Assembly (NCBI GenBank): GCA_008000375.1
Contig: SMOI01000044.1
Span: 1 to 64,000, forward strand
From: Poteriospumella lacustris
Taxonomy: Eukaryota > Sar > Chrysophyceae > Chromulinales > Dinobryaceae
Direction of reading: 5' to 3'
DNA: 64,000 nucleotides
Positions 53,078 to 64,000 of the stretch are shown here, piece after piece (position 1 is the first letter of the stretch; each line of letters opens with the position of its first letter). Position numbers and translations under genes: made by a program. The notes under the pieces were generated by a model, which had not been told where the DNA came from, did no database searches, and saw only the letters and a list, made by a program, of their open reading frames with translations.

Positions 53078-55135
53078 TCAGTACTCAATTCCGACGGAAT
53101 CAAAAAAAGGATCGCTCAAAACAGATGGTAAGACACACGACGGTGCTTGAGTAGCCGCATCTAGCAAGGCGCCAACTTGCTGATTAAGCTGATCAATAGG
53201 AAGTTTAGCACCGTGTGAGCCACTTGCTGCACCAGGTAATTCCATACGCTGATAGTGCAAGCCCATGCGACGCGCCATGTTGCCGTATCCTCGGATGGGA
53301 AAGAACTCTCCCTGTGGGAATATTTCTAAGACCGAGCAACAATGCGGTCGTTGGCCAATAGACATATGCATTGAGTTGGGAATTCCGGCTCCGTGAACGC
53401 CAACAACCATGTCCACACTCGAGAGAAGATGCACTTGTTGCTCGAACGAGAGCTTTGCTAAGTCCTGAACGATCAACTTCCCGGGAACTTCGCGGCTCGC
53501 CAATTGTTCTTGCAGTGCACGAGTCACCTCATCAATATTGGCTATCACACGAGATGTGTACATGGGAGACGCTTGACCGCCCGCAACAACTCGATGCACC
53601 AAAAGCACTCGCAATTGAGCGTCCAACTCACCTTCCGTTCCAGGACTGAGGCCCCCCGTTGATACGATCCGCTCATTCGCTTGGCTTGGAAGCAGCCCAT
53701 AAATGTTACGAATCTGCATATTCCAGCGTTGAAACAGGGAGCTGGGGCCGACAAATGAACATCGCATATCTTGCCACCATCCGTCCCAAGTGAACAAAAT
53801 CACTGGCTGAGGCTGCACCAGCAATCGCTTGACGCACACTTTGGGACGATTTTGTTGATAAAAATCGTGGGCTTTCAATACACCGCCAAATTGATGGTCA
53901 TAGTGAGCTCGCAACTGACCAAGTTCGTCGTAGTAGTTGTGTCCCTCTCGAATAGCATCTGTGTTCAGAAATACGATGTCCTTCCCATGGGCCCCCAAAC
54001 CAGCCAACCAGAGCATTGCCCATACATTCATAAAATCAGACATGGTATGGCCAACATTCTTCGTGTCATCGTGTCCATAAATAACCACAGTTTTGTTGAC
54101 TACATAATCGCATTCCAAGGTATTGGCCATATTGTCCCGAGAAAATGGTCTGATAAAGTGATAATAGTCGATGTTTTGATGAGCTTCATTGTCACAATGC
54201 GTAGCAATGAAGCCAGGGGCCCATTTCCGAGAATCGGTCCTTCCCGGTCTTTTCACATTCGTCAATTTTTCGAAATCCAACAAGGCGTTTTCGAAAACAC
54301 AAGCCTTTGCCATGTTTCGCGATTCGCGGCATTTAATTCGGCTGCTGAACTTCTTTGGATCACCACATTGTTCAGACATTTCATTCTTCTTCCAGCTTAT
54401 AATTGCATTATCACCCCAAGCATCGTCACACGAGGGATTCTCGCCCTTCGCGACGGCGTTACAATTCAGTTGTTCGTATCGATCACGCTGCCGAGCATTC
54501 AGCGTTCCATATGACTTTCCAACCTGAACCTTACCACCAGATGGACTCAAGGCCCATTGGCACCACTTGAGGTCTTCCTCTGACATCCGCTGGTTGAGTT
54601 TTTCAACAACATCGCGAGAGCAAGTGCGAAGACTTTTCGAGATATCTCCAGGGAGCTGAGTGTTTGACCAATATTTTTCAACGGGGGAAGTGGAAAACTG
54701 CTTCCATGGCATGGAGGTGTGAAAATCTTCAACAGAAGTGACCTTCACACCAGGTGATATTCGCGATTGCACAATTGCAGGGTCTGCCTTCACTGCTGGC
54801 TTCTTTTGTGATGATTTTTCTATCCTCGAAGAGTATGAATAGTCTGCTTCTTCTTCTGATTGTTTCTTTTTAGCTTCCTTCACGGCAGCAGGAATGGGCT
54901 TGGGCTCGGGTTTCGTTACTTGTGGGTCGCTCTTTGTGATGACACCGACATGCCCACCAGCCGAAAAATGGATCCATTGGTGATAAACGATAATCGCCAG
55001 CAATACCAGCCAGACTATAACGGTCAATCTGAAGAACAGCAACTGGGACTTATTCATCCTTTCTGCCTGTCCTCTATAACTGTGAGCCAATGGATTGTAT
55101 TTCTCTTCTCGGAAAGATGATGAATGATGAACCAT
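53078..55135 (-). CDS. GT61-family glycosyltransferase, Golgi type II
   Basis: Single exon, 685 residues from the ATG at 55135 (an internal ATG at 55057 is possible). A single membrane anchor is at about residues 31-51 (LTVIVWLVLLAIIVYHQW), then a Lys/Glu-rich stem and a lumenal domain. The C-terminal half has the DUF563/GT61 signature: VDMVVGVHGAGIPNSMHM, CSVLEIFPQGEF and RRMGLHYQRM. GT61 enzymes include xylosyl-, arabinosyl- and O-GlcNAc-transferases of the secretory pathway; the donor and acceptor here are unknown. The region about 180-330 is Cys-rich and not obviously conserved. Confidence 0.8.
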   Translation of the reverse strand: MVHHSSSFREEKYNPLAHSYRGQAERMNKSQLLFFRLTVIVWLVLLAIIVYHQWIHFSAGGHVGVITKSDPQVTKPEPKPIPAAVKEAKKKQSEEEADYSYSSRIEKSSQKKPAVKADPAIVQSRISPGVKVTSVEDFHTSMPWKQFSTSPVEKYWSNTQLPGDISKSLRTCSRDVVEKLNQRMSEEDLKWCQWALSPSGGKVQVGKSYGTLNARQRDRYEQLNCNAVAKGENPSCDDAWGDNAIISWKKNEMSEQCGDPKKFSSRIKCRESRNMAKACVFENALLDFEKLTNVKRPGRTDSRKWAPGFIATHCDNEAHQNIDYYHFIRPFSRDNMANTLECDYVVNKTVVIYGHDDTKNVGHTMSDFMNVWAMLWLAGLGAHGKDIVFLNTDAIREGHNYYDELGQLRAHYDHQFGGVLKAHDFYQQNRPKVCVKRLLVQPQPVILFTWDGWWQDMRCSFVGPSSLFQRWNMQIRNIYGLLPSQANERIVSTGGLSPGTEGELDAQLRVLLVHRVVAGGQASPMYTSRVIANIDEVTRALQEQLASREVPGKLIVQDLAKLSFEQQVHLLSSVDMVVGVHGAGIPNSMHMSIGQRPHCCSVLEIFPQGEFFPIRGYGNMARRMGLHYQRMELPGAASGSHGAKLPIDQLNQQVGALLDAATQAPSCVLPSVLSDPFFDSVGIEY

Positions 55136-55397
55136 GAGCTGATCGATGAAGCTCGATCGATGCGAACAAGATGCGAAACAAAGCAAACGGTTTCAACTTT
55201 GTTGTCGTGAATGAATGAACCGTGAACGCTCGTATCATCAACCATGAACCATAAATGAAGAATTGCCTTTGATGCGCTTCATTCTTGAAAGGTTGTTGCC
55301 ATCAGCTTTCACAGAAAACTGTAGAGAAGAGTAAATACAATTTGATACTATCGGCGACCGTGTTTTTTCTCTCTGGAATTATTGCACGAAACAAGAA

Positions 55398-57148
55398 ATG
55401 AAAGAGGAGGAACGACTGTCGTTGGCTCTGAATTCGGCGCTAGTTCAATGCCCTGTCCTTCTTGATGAACTTCCTCAAATGCTCCATGCTATCGATGGGG
55501 GCGAAGCAGTTGCCGTTGACAGAATCAGCGATTCTGCTAAACGGGACGTAATTACGGGCATTTTTATACAGATACCTTTGCTTAGAAAGCACCCAGAATT
55601 CGGCTGGCATCTTGTGCAGAAAGGCATTAGTGCACGATCGTTTCTCTTGGGAACGATGTTAGATGCGGGGAAAATCATTGAGCCCCGAGACCTCAATCAA
55701 GCGCAACAACAATCTACTCGAACTGTGACAATGACTTTGGTCCGACTTCTGCAACGTTATCCAAATTTGAAAGAAGAGCTCCCCGACGTGCTCGATGAAA
55801 TCATCGATGGAGAGAAGGTGCGTCTGGATGGTCTTGGTGATGAGGAATGTATTGAAGACCTTGAAAAGCTCTTCCGAGGACTTGGATTGGTGATTAAGCG
55901 TGGTGAAGTGTGCATTCCCGACGAGGAACATTCGACTGTGAAGCGAGCAGTGAAATACTTATGTCAAGTCTTTGATGACTATGAAGATCACCACTACTAC
56001 CTAAAGAAGATGGCCAGAGCAGAGAAAAAGGCGAACAAGAAGCAAACGAAGAAGAGAGATCGCCACAACAACGACGACTCGTCGTCGTCCAGCGATAGCT
56101 CTTCAGATGTTGATGCATCATCCTCCGACGAATCGGATCGTAAAGTGAGTAGAGAGCGATCCAAACAGGCACCTACCGTATCTGCTGTATCGTATTCGGA
56201 AGATATTCCACCGGCGAAGGTCAGCAACTTGTCCGCTGATGGGGAAGCCGATCCCGCTCAGAGCGCATCTGTTCGTCAACAAGGACCTGCAAGACCAAGT
56301 GCCGAAGCTTTAGCGATGGCTGCTCAACTCGCTGCCAATTACTCGGACGAAGAGGATGATGGAGACGACGATGACTTTGGTCCTCGTCTCGCCCCTCGAA
56401 CGTCTGTCAGCAGCACTTTCCCTTCGTTTGCTCCGTTGGGCTTCGTCGGCGTAGACCCGTCCACATTGAACGATGATCCGGCACCAACGTCAGTCCTTGG
56501 AAAGAAGCGAGAACGCAATGATGAAGAAGATAGTGCCCCCAATGAGACCGGAGGGTTGAAGCGGGAGGCGTGGATTCTGGAACCGGGCGAGTCAAAGGCA
56601 TTGAATGGTAAGCGCGTCGATCTTGATTCACCCCACCCCCCGAAACATCATCGTATGTAATCCATGGTCATTCTGTAGCGCTTGGAGGAGGCGGTGATTC
56701 GGCTATTGATCCGCTGGCGATGTTCGGCAAATCGAGAAAGTTCCAAACCGGCAAGCAGGCGAAGAAGAACGCTGAAGCGGTTATTATTCAGCGAGAATAC
56801 GCCCGCTCGTTGATACAAAAGGAAGCCGAAGAGGCATCAAAACGTGCGAAGACACTCGATGGGGCTGATGAGATGCACCAGGAAGTTTATGAGAACGAGG
56901 AAGAGGAGGAGGAAGCCATGGCCTCGCAGCAACGGCCGCTGTCGTTGATGGAAGAGCATTTGGCCAAGCGACAACGTCAAGCGGAAGAAAAACGTGGCAA
57001 GCCGGTCGAACGACGACCATTTGACCGTGAAACTGATGTTTTGTCGCGCCGCAAGGTGGGCGATGCGGAAATGTATCAGCTAGTGAAGAACGCGAAGGAG
57101 CTGACTGGCCGCTTCGACCAGCCCATCGTGCAAAAGACGTTTTTGTAA
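55398..57148 (+). CDS. GPALPP/DUF3752-domain protein
   Basis: Exons 55398-56607 and 56679-57148 (71-base intron) give 559 residues. The N-terminal 200 residues are helical and unfamiliar. The middle is Ser/Asp-rich. The C-terminal part has the GPALPP-family pattern: a GP.L. motif (DDDFGPRLAP), REAWILEPGE, a basic coiled segment and the DUF3752 end with FDRETDVLSRRKVGDAEM and AKELTGRFDQP, finishing FL. GPALPP1 is a poorly understood nuclear, probably RNA-linked protein. The splice joins an open frame exactly at the family domain, which supports it. Divergent from the GT61 gene by 262 bases. Confidence 0.7.
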
Positions 57149-57308
57149 ATACTCCAACCGACTGTATAAGCAGAGCACTCAACACCTCGAACACCTACGG
57201 TGGATTCATTGTACACAAGTAATAAACATTACAACGTTAACATGTGACGACTGACGAAGCATGTCGCCAACAGCTGGATTCTCTATTGTGCGTAACGGGG
57301 AGACACGT

Positions 57309-59130
57309 TTAATCGAACGTGATCTTCGTCGCCTTCTTGCCTGCCAAGTCATTCTTGGGTCCAAAGTCACCATACAACTACGACAATAGAAAACACACAC
57401 ACAAGAAACGCATAGGTAAGTTTGAATTCTGCGCAAGAAAGCGATGGAAAAGCGGAAACACGTACCTTCGAAGACTTCTTCTTCGTCACCATGGGATACT
57501 TGTAGATCTCTGGCGGCACTTCTTGGCCAGCTTCTTGCAAGACTCCGACCAAAGCACCAGCAAGGGCCTTGTCGCTGTCAGAGAAGAACGTGTGGGAGGT
57601 ACCCGTGGCTCCACCACGACCCGTTCGGCCAATGCGGTGCACGTAGTCTTCCGTCGTCAACGGGAACGAGTAGTTGATCACATACTCCACCTGAGGGATG
57701 TCCAAACCGCGCGCAGCCACATCCGTGGCGATCAACAACGGCGTCGTTCCGCGCTTGAACTCTTCCAATGCGGCCGTACGATCGTGTTGCGATTTGTCAC
57801 CGTGAATGCCAGTGACGTTGAAGCCACGGTTGGCCAGGCGCTGCTGCAGATCAGCGGCTTCCTTCTTGTACAGAACGAAAATCAGAATGCGATTTCGGCG
57901 GGAGGCGTGATACTTCTCCAATAATTCAAGCAGCTTGCGATCCTTTTGATGGGGCTCCACCACTTCCACAATTTGGGTGACGCGATGGTTGGCGCACAGT
58001 TCCTCACTGCCCACGGTCACGCGCAGGACATTGGGCAACAAGTACTTCTCCGCCAAATTACGAATCGATTCAGGCCAGGTGGCAGAGAACATGACTGTTT
58101 GGCGATCCAAGAGACCAGTGCCACCAGCAGGACATTGTGAGATAATCTGAGCGATCGCAGGCTCGAAACCTTCGTCCAACATGCGATCGGCTTCGTCCAA
58201 GACGAGGTAGCGAACATGCGACATGGACACGGCATTCTCTTGCATCAAATCCATCAAACGGCCAGGCGTAGCGACGACAATTTCGACTCCACGTTGCAAC
58301 TCCGTGCGTTGTCCCTGCTTGTTCACGCCACCGTAAATGACAATGCCACGAAGAGGGCCGCCAACTTCTTGCACCACCTGTTGAGACTGCATCGCCAGCT
58401 CACGAGTGGGAGCCAGGACAAGCACTTGCGGGCAGGCAGGGCCACGACCGCCTCTCTGCTGAGGCTGCGTGTGAGGGTGGTGCTGCTGGAGAGCTGTGAT
58501 TTTAAGCATCGCAGGGACCAAGAAGGCCAACGTTTTGCCGGAACCAGTGGCGGCAATACCGATGACGTCACGTCCACTCAACAAAGGAGGCCAGCACTGG
58601 GCCTGGATGGGGGTAGGCTGGGTGAAGTTCTTGCGCTGAATATACTCCATGATATAGGGGCAAAGAGTGTTCACTGAATCGCGAAGGTAATCGAGACGGC
58701 CAATGGGCTTGTACATGTCTGTATCTTCTTCAGGATAAATGGAGATGTTCCAGCCCTGACGCATTTCGCGGGCCTCCGAAACAGTCAATGCGGTGGTAGC
58801 AGCATTTTCAACGTAGTGGCTGTGTGCCGCTGCACTGCTTCCTCTGGCACGAGGAGCTTCGGAAGCGGAGGAGGACGCAGCGACAGCTTCGTCCTTCTTG
58901 TCCTTCTTGTCTTTCTTATCCTTCTTGTCTTTCTTATCCTTCTTGTCCTTCTTCTTCTTCTCTCCATCATCAACATCCATGGTGGAATCACCGTTGTCCT
59001 GTTCTCTCTCCTTGTCCTTCTTCTTCTTCTTTTTCTTTTGCTCGTCTTCAACGACCGGTTCAGGTTCGGCGTCAACCGCCTCCTCTTCACGCTCGCGCTT
59101 CTTTTTCTTGTGATCCTTCTCTTGCAACAT
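57309..59130 (-). CDS. DBP3: Dbp3-like DEAD-box RNA helicase
   Basis: Exons 57466-59130 and 57309-57377 (minus strand; 88-base intron) give 577 residues. A Lys/Asp/Glu-rich head with KKD repeats precedes a full DEAD-box core: Q motif (FTQPTPIQAQCWP), AATGSGKT, APTRELA, TPGR, DEAD, SAT, and HRIGRTGRGG. The last exon adds LYGDFGPKNDLAGKKATKIT, close to the end of fungal Dbp3, which supports both the intron and the assignment. Dbp3 acts in the nucleolus in 60S ribosome biogenesis (A3 cleavage). Paralogy with DDX5/DDX43 cannot be excluded. Confidence 0.88.
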
Positions 59131-59625
59131 TTTTTATGGATGAACAGATACGAAGTATTGTGTTGGCGATCAAGAATCACCGTTCCAATCTTGCAGCAAG
59201 GTTCTTGATCGACTCTTTCGTCGCCAAAACCAGCCAATTCTGGGGAGCTATCTCTCGCATCTGTGTACATCTGCGAGTCAGCGTTTTGGTCCACTGTAAC
59301 CCTAGAAATAAAGTGGGCTGTCTGGGTAGTTTTGGCGGTTTCACAGTTTGGTGTCATGGTCATCTCGTCGCGGTGGCTCGATTGTTCCCAACCTGCTGAA
59401 CGAACTGAACGGCTGCCTTACGCGAAGATAAAAAGTTTAAAGCAACAAAAGGCTGGTAGATTTTATCGCTGATAAATCACTTCGTGATTACGAGGAGCAC
59501 CGGATATCTCTCAAGGGTTGCGCTAGTCCGCAAGTAATCGAAGAACTACCATTCTCCTTCTCCCTATTGCTCCCCGCATCTACATTATTCATCGATCGAT
59601 ATCAACACACGTATCTACCTGAACA
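59131..59625. promoter_or_regulatory. Shared divergent upstream region
   Basis: 495 bases between the Dbp3-like gene (minus) and the last gene (plus). No gene is seen. Confidence 0.4.
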
Positions 59626-62600
59626 ATGTCGATGGCAGCAGACGTTGCACAAGAGCTGGCGAAAGCACAGACTTTTGTTCAATATGTTGAGGACAAACTC
59701 CCAGGAGTCACGGGGGTTTCTGGGTTCTTCGCCGACCTCACGCAACAAATGAAAGACCAAGCCGCAAAAAATGACGGCGTTTCTCCTTTCGCCAGTGTTT
59801 TCGCTCTGGTAAAGTGTCTTTCCCATGTTATTGCCTTTCATCTTCCTTCAATTTATTTTCTTCCATTTTCGTAGGTGCAAGATAAGGCGCCAGGCATTGC
59901 AGCGCAAGGCGCTGGGCATGCGGAAGCATTCATCAGCTACATTGCGAAGGAAGCACCTGGCGTTTTCAGCCAAGTCCAAAATGTTGGCGGTGATGTCCTG
60001 GGTCAAATCCAGGACAAGGCACCGGGTGTTTTCAAGGCTGCCAACACGGTGGGCTCCGCTGTTGCGGGCTTAATCGCCGATCAAGGGCCAGAGCTTCTCG
60101 ATCAGATGAAGACGTTCGGAGGCGGAATCATGGGATTTATGTCCTCGAATCATCCAGATATTGGAAGTATTGCGGCTGGTGCAGGAAGCGCTGCCAACGC
60201 CGTCGCCTCGGTGGCGGATACGGACACTTTAGCGAGCGTCGGTAACGCGATCGGAAAGGTTTTCAACGACGATACGCTGCACACGGTGGGCAAAGCCATC
60301 GGCAGCGTGGTCAACAGTGACACCATGGAAACCGTGGGCAACGCGCTTGGAAGTGTAGCCGGTGAGATTCCGGGTGCGTTAGCGACGGCTGCGCACGCCG
60401 TTGGCAGTGTGGTGGACGCCGACACGATGGCAAACATCACCAACGTCGCCTTGAACATCGTCGGCACCAGTGCGGCAGCATTCCCGTTCTTGTTGCCCCT
60501 GCAAATCGCACTTCGCGACTTAGGTGCCGCTGTGCAAATGGCGCTGTACAACAAGGAAGTGGCGAAGATGCTGCAGGACCGCTGCAACGACTGCTCGAAA
60601 CTGGTCGTGGAATTGGCCCCCAAACTCGCGAAAATCGCCAATTCCAAAGACAAACAAGAAGAAATGATGAAGCCCTTCATTGATGCCGTCAATGAATGCT
60701 CTGTCTTCTTGCAGCAGTTCGCTAAACGAGGGTTTTTGTCGAAGATGTTCAAGGCGACGAAGGACGGTCGCTCGTTGTCACTCCTCGACAAGCGCGTCAC
60801 CGACACGTTGCAGAACCTGTCCATGCGTGTGAACGGCTCGCAATTGGACGTACAAATGCAAAACACGGAGAAACTGGACGAATTGATGAACATGATGAAG
60901 AACGCGGCGGGCGGCAAGAGCGACTTGGCGGACGTGAGCCCCGACAAGTTGGCGGAGATCGTTAAGGCCGCGGGGATCGAAAGCAAGGAAGCGATCCAAG
61001 GAGAACTGCAAGATCTGGGCTTGCGTGTGGATCAAATCCAGAACACGTTGGCCTCGGTGGACAAGTTGTTGCGGCAGATCGATCAGAAATTGGACAAGCT
61101 CGACGACCGCATGGAGGACCAGCATTTGGAAGAAATGCGGAAGCTGGAAGAATTGCGGATTCAACAGGCGATGTTTCTCGAGAAAATGGACAAGTTACAC
61201 GAGAAAATGTCCAAGGTCTCGGTCTCCGAGATGATTCAACGTGCCGGGACGGATGGCACCAAGGCGATCGTCGAGAAGTTCAGCACGAAGCAGCAGACGG
61301 AATACTTGGCGAAGCGCGGTGAATACACCTGGCGCGCGATGGCCAAGCTGCGGAACCATGATTTGAATGCGGCGATGCCCAAGGCGAAAGGTGCCCTGAT
61401 CGCCATCGATGCCCAGCCCCACGAGATCTTCGACGCCTTCGAGTCGCTGCATCACAGCCGCGCCAGCGACAGCGCGAAAGAGCCCGTCGTCGAAGAACTC
61501 GCAACGAAATCGTTGCAGATTCTGTCGTCAAATCCGCTGGCGGGCCAGCACGGTGAACACGGCCGCAACGGTCAGAAGCGACCCAAGGGGCGCCCCGGTC
61601 GTTCTGGCGGTCGTCCCGGTGACGACGGTCAAGACGGCGAAGACGCCGACGACGGAGAGGACGGCGAGGACGGATTGGACGGCGAGAACGGCCAATCGGC
61701 CGATGACTGGAAGATCAACATCTCCTACGTGCGCGACGAAGACGACCGCGGCGTCGTCGACAGCGATGCGAACAACCAAGCCATCGGCAAGCGCAAGTAC
61801 CGAGTGTACCTCTTGGAGCACGCGGGGCCGCACGGCAAGGTCAAATCGGAGATTCGCCTGCCGGTCTCCCACCCGTCACAGGCGCCGTTTCATTTGCCCA
61901 ATTTGAAAGCGCTGAATCCGCAAATCACCGACGAAGAACTCGTGCGCCAGGAGAAAGACCTGCTGCTCGCCCAGCAGACGCTCGCGGAGACGTTGATCTT
62001 CTTGGTCGCCGCGGGTGGCGACGGTGGCAATGGCGGAGCCGGTGGCAGTGGTGGCGAGGGCGGTGACGGCGGCGATGGCGGCAAGGGCGTGGACGGCCAG
62101 GGCGACATGGACGGCGGCAGTGGCGGCAACGGTGGCAACGGCGGCACTGGCGGCTGTGGTGGCGTTGCCGGCAACGGCGCGAACGGTGGTAACGGCGGCC
62201 GCATCATCGTGTACACCGCGGACACGTCGATCCTCGCGCTGTTGGAGGTCATCTGCGGCGCCGGCGACGGTGGACTGCCTGGGGTCCATGGCATGAGCGG
62301 CCAGGGTGGCCAGGGAGGCTACGGTGGCAATCCTGGCGCCGGTGGCACGTTCCAAGAGCCGCGTGGACACGGTATGGACGGCCAAGTCGTCTACGTGACA
62401 AAGCAAGCGCGTCCCGGCCGAGCGGGCAAAGCCGGCAAAAAGGGTAAAACCGGAAAGAACCCCTCGAACAAGCCGGCGAAACGCGGCGAGAGTGGCAATC
62501 CCGGCGCCGTCACCTTCATCGTCTTGGACGGCGACGGTTTCAAGGAATCGGGCGGGACGCCGTATCGCATCTGTTTCCCCAAAGAAAACCTCGCGACGCT

Positions 62601-64000
62601 CGTACCGTACCCGGTCAACTTCTCCAAAACGATCAAAATGCCCAAACAGCTCGAGCTCAAGGCGATGTCGAAGACGACGACGGTTCGGAAGCGCGACCCT
62701 CAAGCGTCGCCACATGGCAACGGCGGCCACGAGGGCGCCTTCGAGCCCGAAGACAAGTTCTCGTTCGTCTTCGGAGAGAAACTCGTCTTCGGTCCGGTGT
62801 TGCCCATCAACTGCGGCGCGCTGACGGCGCCGCCATCGCTCTGCGTCTGCACGTTGACCGTGCCGGGCGTCGTGACCTTCACCCAGACGCTCGATTTCCC
62901 CGAAATCCCCGGCGAATCTGACGTACGCGATGGCCACCTGCCTGCGCATTACGCGAAGACGCTGACGATGGTCCTGCCGTCGCTGAAGGACATGCTGGGC
63001 AACCGCACGACGGACATTCGCAACGACACGTGGTCGGCCGCCGCGTGGCTCTCAGCGATGGCTGGCGCGACCACGTCGACGTCGCAGCGCACGGGCTACC
63101 TGACGCTGTCGTTCATGGTCGACGGCTTCCATCAGCGCTACTTCGCCGACGACAAGGGCCACAAGGCCGCGTTGGCCTTCGACATCCACATGGACCTGCC
63201 CGTCGTGCTGGCGCCGCGTCAGCCACTGGTGGGTGTCCTGCCGCTGCCCGTGGAGCCGACGTCCCACGTGCCCATCTCGGTGATGATCGCGCCGTCGACG
63301 CAGATCCCGGTGCTCTTCGACGTGGAGAACAAGATGACGGAGCAGGACCTGCCCGAGAAGAACAACGGCTGCGAGGTCGCCCTCGTCTTCGCCGGCGAAC
63401 ACTTCCGCCCGTCCGTCGTGTCCACGTCGCATACGACGTCGCACAAGGACGTCGAGCTGGCGCCTGCGACGCTGGGGATCACCGACCCCGTGCGTCAACA
63501 GGCGCGCTTCCTGGGCTCGGAGTACCGCTGGACGGTGCCGGCGATGGCCGCCGCGTCGAAGACGACGCTGTCGGCGATGCTGACGCTGGGCATCAACGAC
63601 GCGGGCGTCTGCACCGCGTCGAATACGCCGGTGCTGCCCGGCGGCTACCTCCACTTCCACGTCGAGTCCTTCTTCCAGGGCACCTGCGCGCAGATCTCAC
63701 CGAAGCAATCGATTCGCCTGGTGCCCGCGTGGCCACCGGTCACGCCCGTGAGCGATCTCGCGTTGACGTTTCTGACCGACGCGACGTTTTCCGTCGGCGA
63801 CTTCCAGTCGATGGGCAAAATCGCGTCGCAGTTGGGTCTCGCGGCGCAGTTTCTGGACTACGAACACTTCGCGATGGAGCAGACGGGACTGAAGATCATG
63901 CCCTCGGGCGTCTGGGGCAACTACCTGGGCAAGGGCGTCGTGCTGTCGCTGGCGACGCCGTCCATCGCCATGGTCATGCGCGAGGACCTCCTGCAGCACG
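59626..64000 (+). CDS. Very large helical-bundle and Gly-rich protein, cut by window end
   Basis: Exon 1 is 59626-59808; exon 2 runs from 59875 without a stop to the window end, giving at least 1436 residues. In order: two copies of a DKAPG motif (residues 63-105); three imperfect repeats of about 16 residues with VGNAIGKV..DDT (near 180-240); an alpha-helical region with a four-helix-bundle look (residues about 280-420, LQIALRDLGAAVQMALYNKE, a layout reminiscent of MLKL-type bundles); a coiled coil (440-525); a collagen-like GxY stretch near 630 (GRPGRSGGRPGDDGQDG); a GGxGG tract (about 780-840); and a long beta-rich part. No signal peptide. GC content rises markedly along the gene. Function unknown. 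Confidence 0.7.

Noticed and set aside
58816-59208. Hydrophobic plus-strand frame resembling a membrane protein
   Set aside because: Antisense of the Lys/Asp repeats of the Dbp3-like gene; TTC/CTT runs give false Leu/Phe-rich segments.
61876-62949. Long minus-strand open frame of 357 residues
   Set aside because: It is antisense to the GC-rich Gly-repeat part of the large gene; its Arg/Ala-rich product is what the reverse of GGxGG coding gives.

Overview
This is a nuclear genome window from a flagellated, intron-containing protist. Genes carry GT-AG introns, mostly 50-95 bases, and use the standard code. Four genes are cilium or basal-body proteins (CFAP97D/hemingway, DZIP1-like, calcyphosine-like, enkurin). 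Three secreted prolyl 4-hydroxylases carry ShK domains, a Crinkler/RHS-type NTPase is present, and an organellar valyl-tRNA synthetase has a signal-peptide-like leader. Together these point most readily to a stramenopile, but that placement is inference. No bacterial, plasmid or phage operon structure is seen.

Layout. 1-11 kb: a large beta-rich protein of unknown function, CFAP97D, DZIP1-like, two unrecognised minus-strand genes and a tRNA-Phe between them. 11-15 kb: COQ8-type kinase and a secreted beta-propeller-like protein. 15.3-17.9 kb: two identical copies of NDUFA12 (complex I) in a tail-to-tail inverted repeat. 18-25 kb: calcyphosine-like EF-hand protein, Pkr1 (V-ATPase assembly), an ABITRAM-CCCH fusion, and mitochondrial EF-Tu with five exons and a candidate C/D snoRNA in its last intron. 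25.4-28.8 kb: organellar ValRS. 29-35 kb: a nested palindrome of two diverged 7TM receptors flanking two identical enkurin genes. 35-44 kb: WDR70, an intronless 1311-residue SF2 helicase, an AAA_28 ATPase and a damaged or unresolved Crinkler/RHS NTPase. 44.5-48.3 kb: three prolyl 4-hydroxylases. 48.6-59.1 kb: TTC4/Cns1, an HMG-box plus histone-fold protein, a START-like protein with signal peptide and HDEL tail, a GT61 glycosyltransferase, a GPALPP/DUF3752 protein and a Dbp3-like RNA helicase. 59.6 kb to the end: the first 1436 residues of a very large GC-rich gene with a helical bundle, coiled coil and glycine-rich tracts.

What stands out. Three gene pairs (NDUFA12, enkurin with its 7TM neighbour, P4H) are arranged as tail-to-tail inverted duplicates at different stages of divergence. 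In two of them a whole gene, introns included, is kept essentially identical. The strongest single novelty candidates are this repeated duplication geometry, the final large protein, and several domain or localisation novelties (ABITRAM-CCCH, HMG-histone fold, ER-type START protein). The genes otherwise serve unrelated cell functions, as expected in a eukaryotic genome. Many neighbours are divergent and share promoter regions of 260-500 bases.
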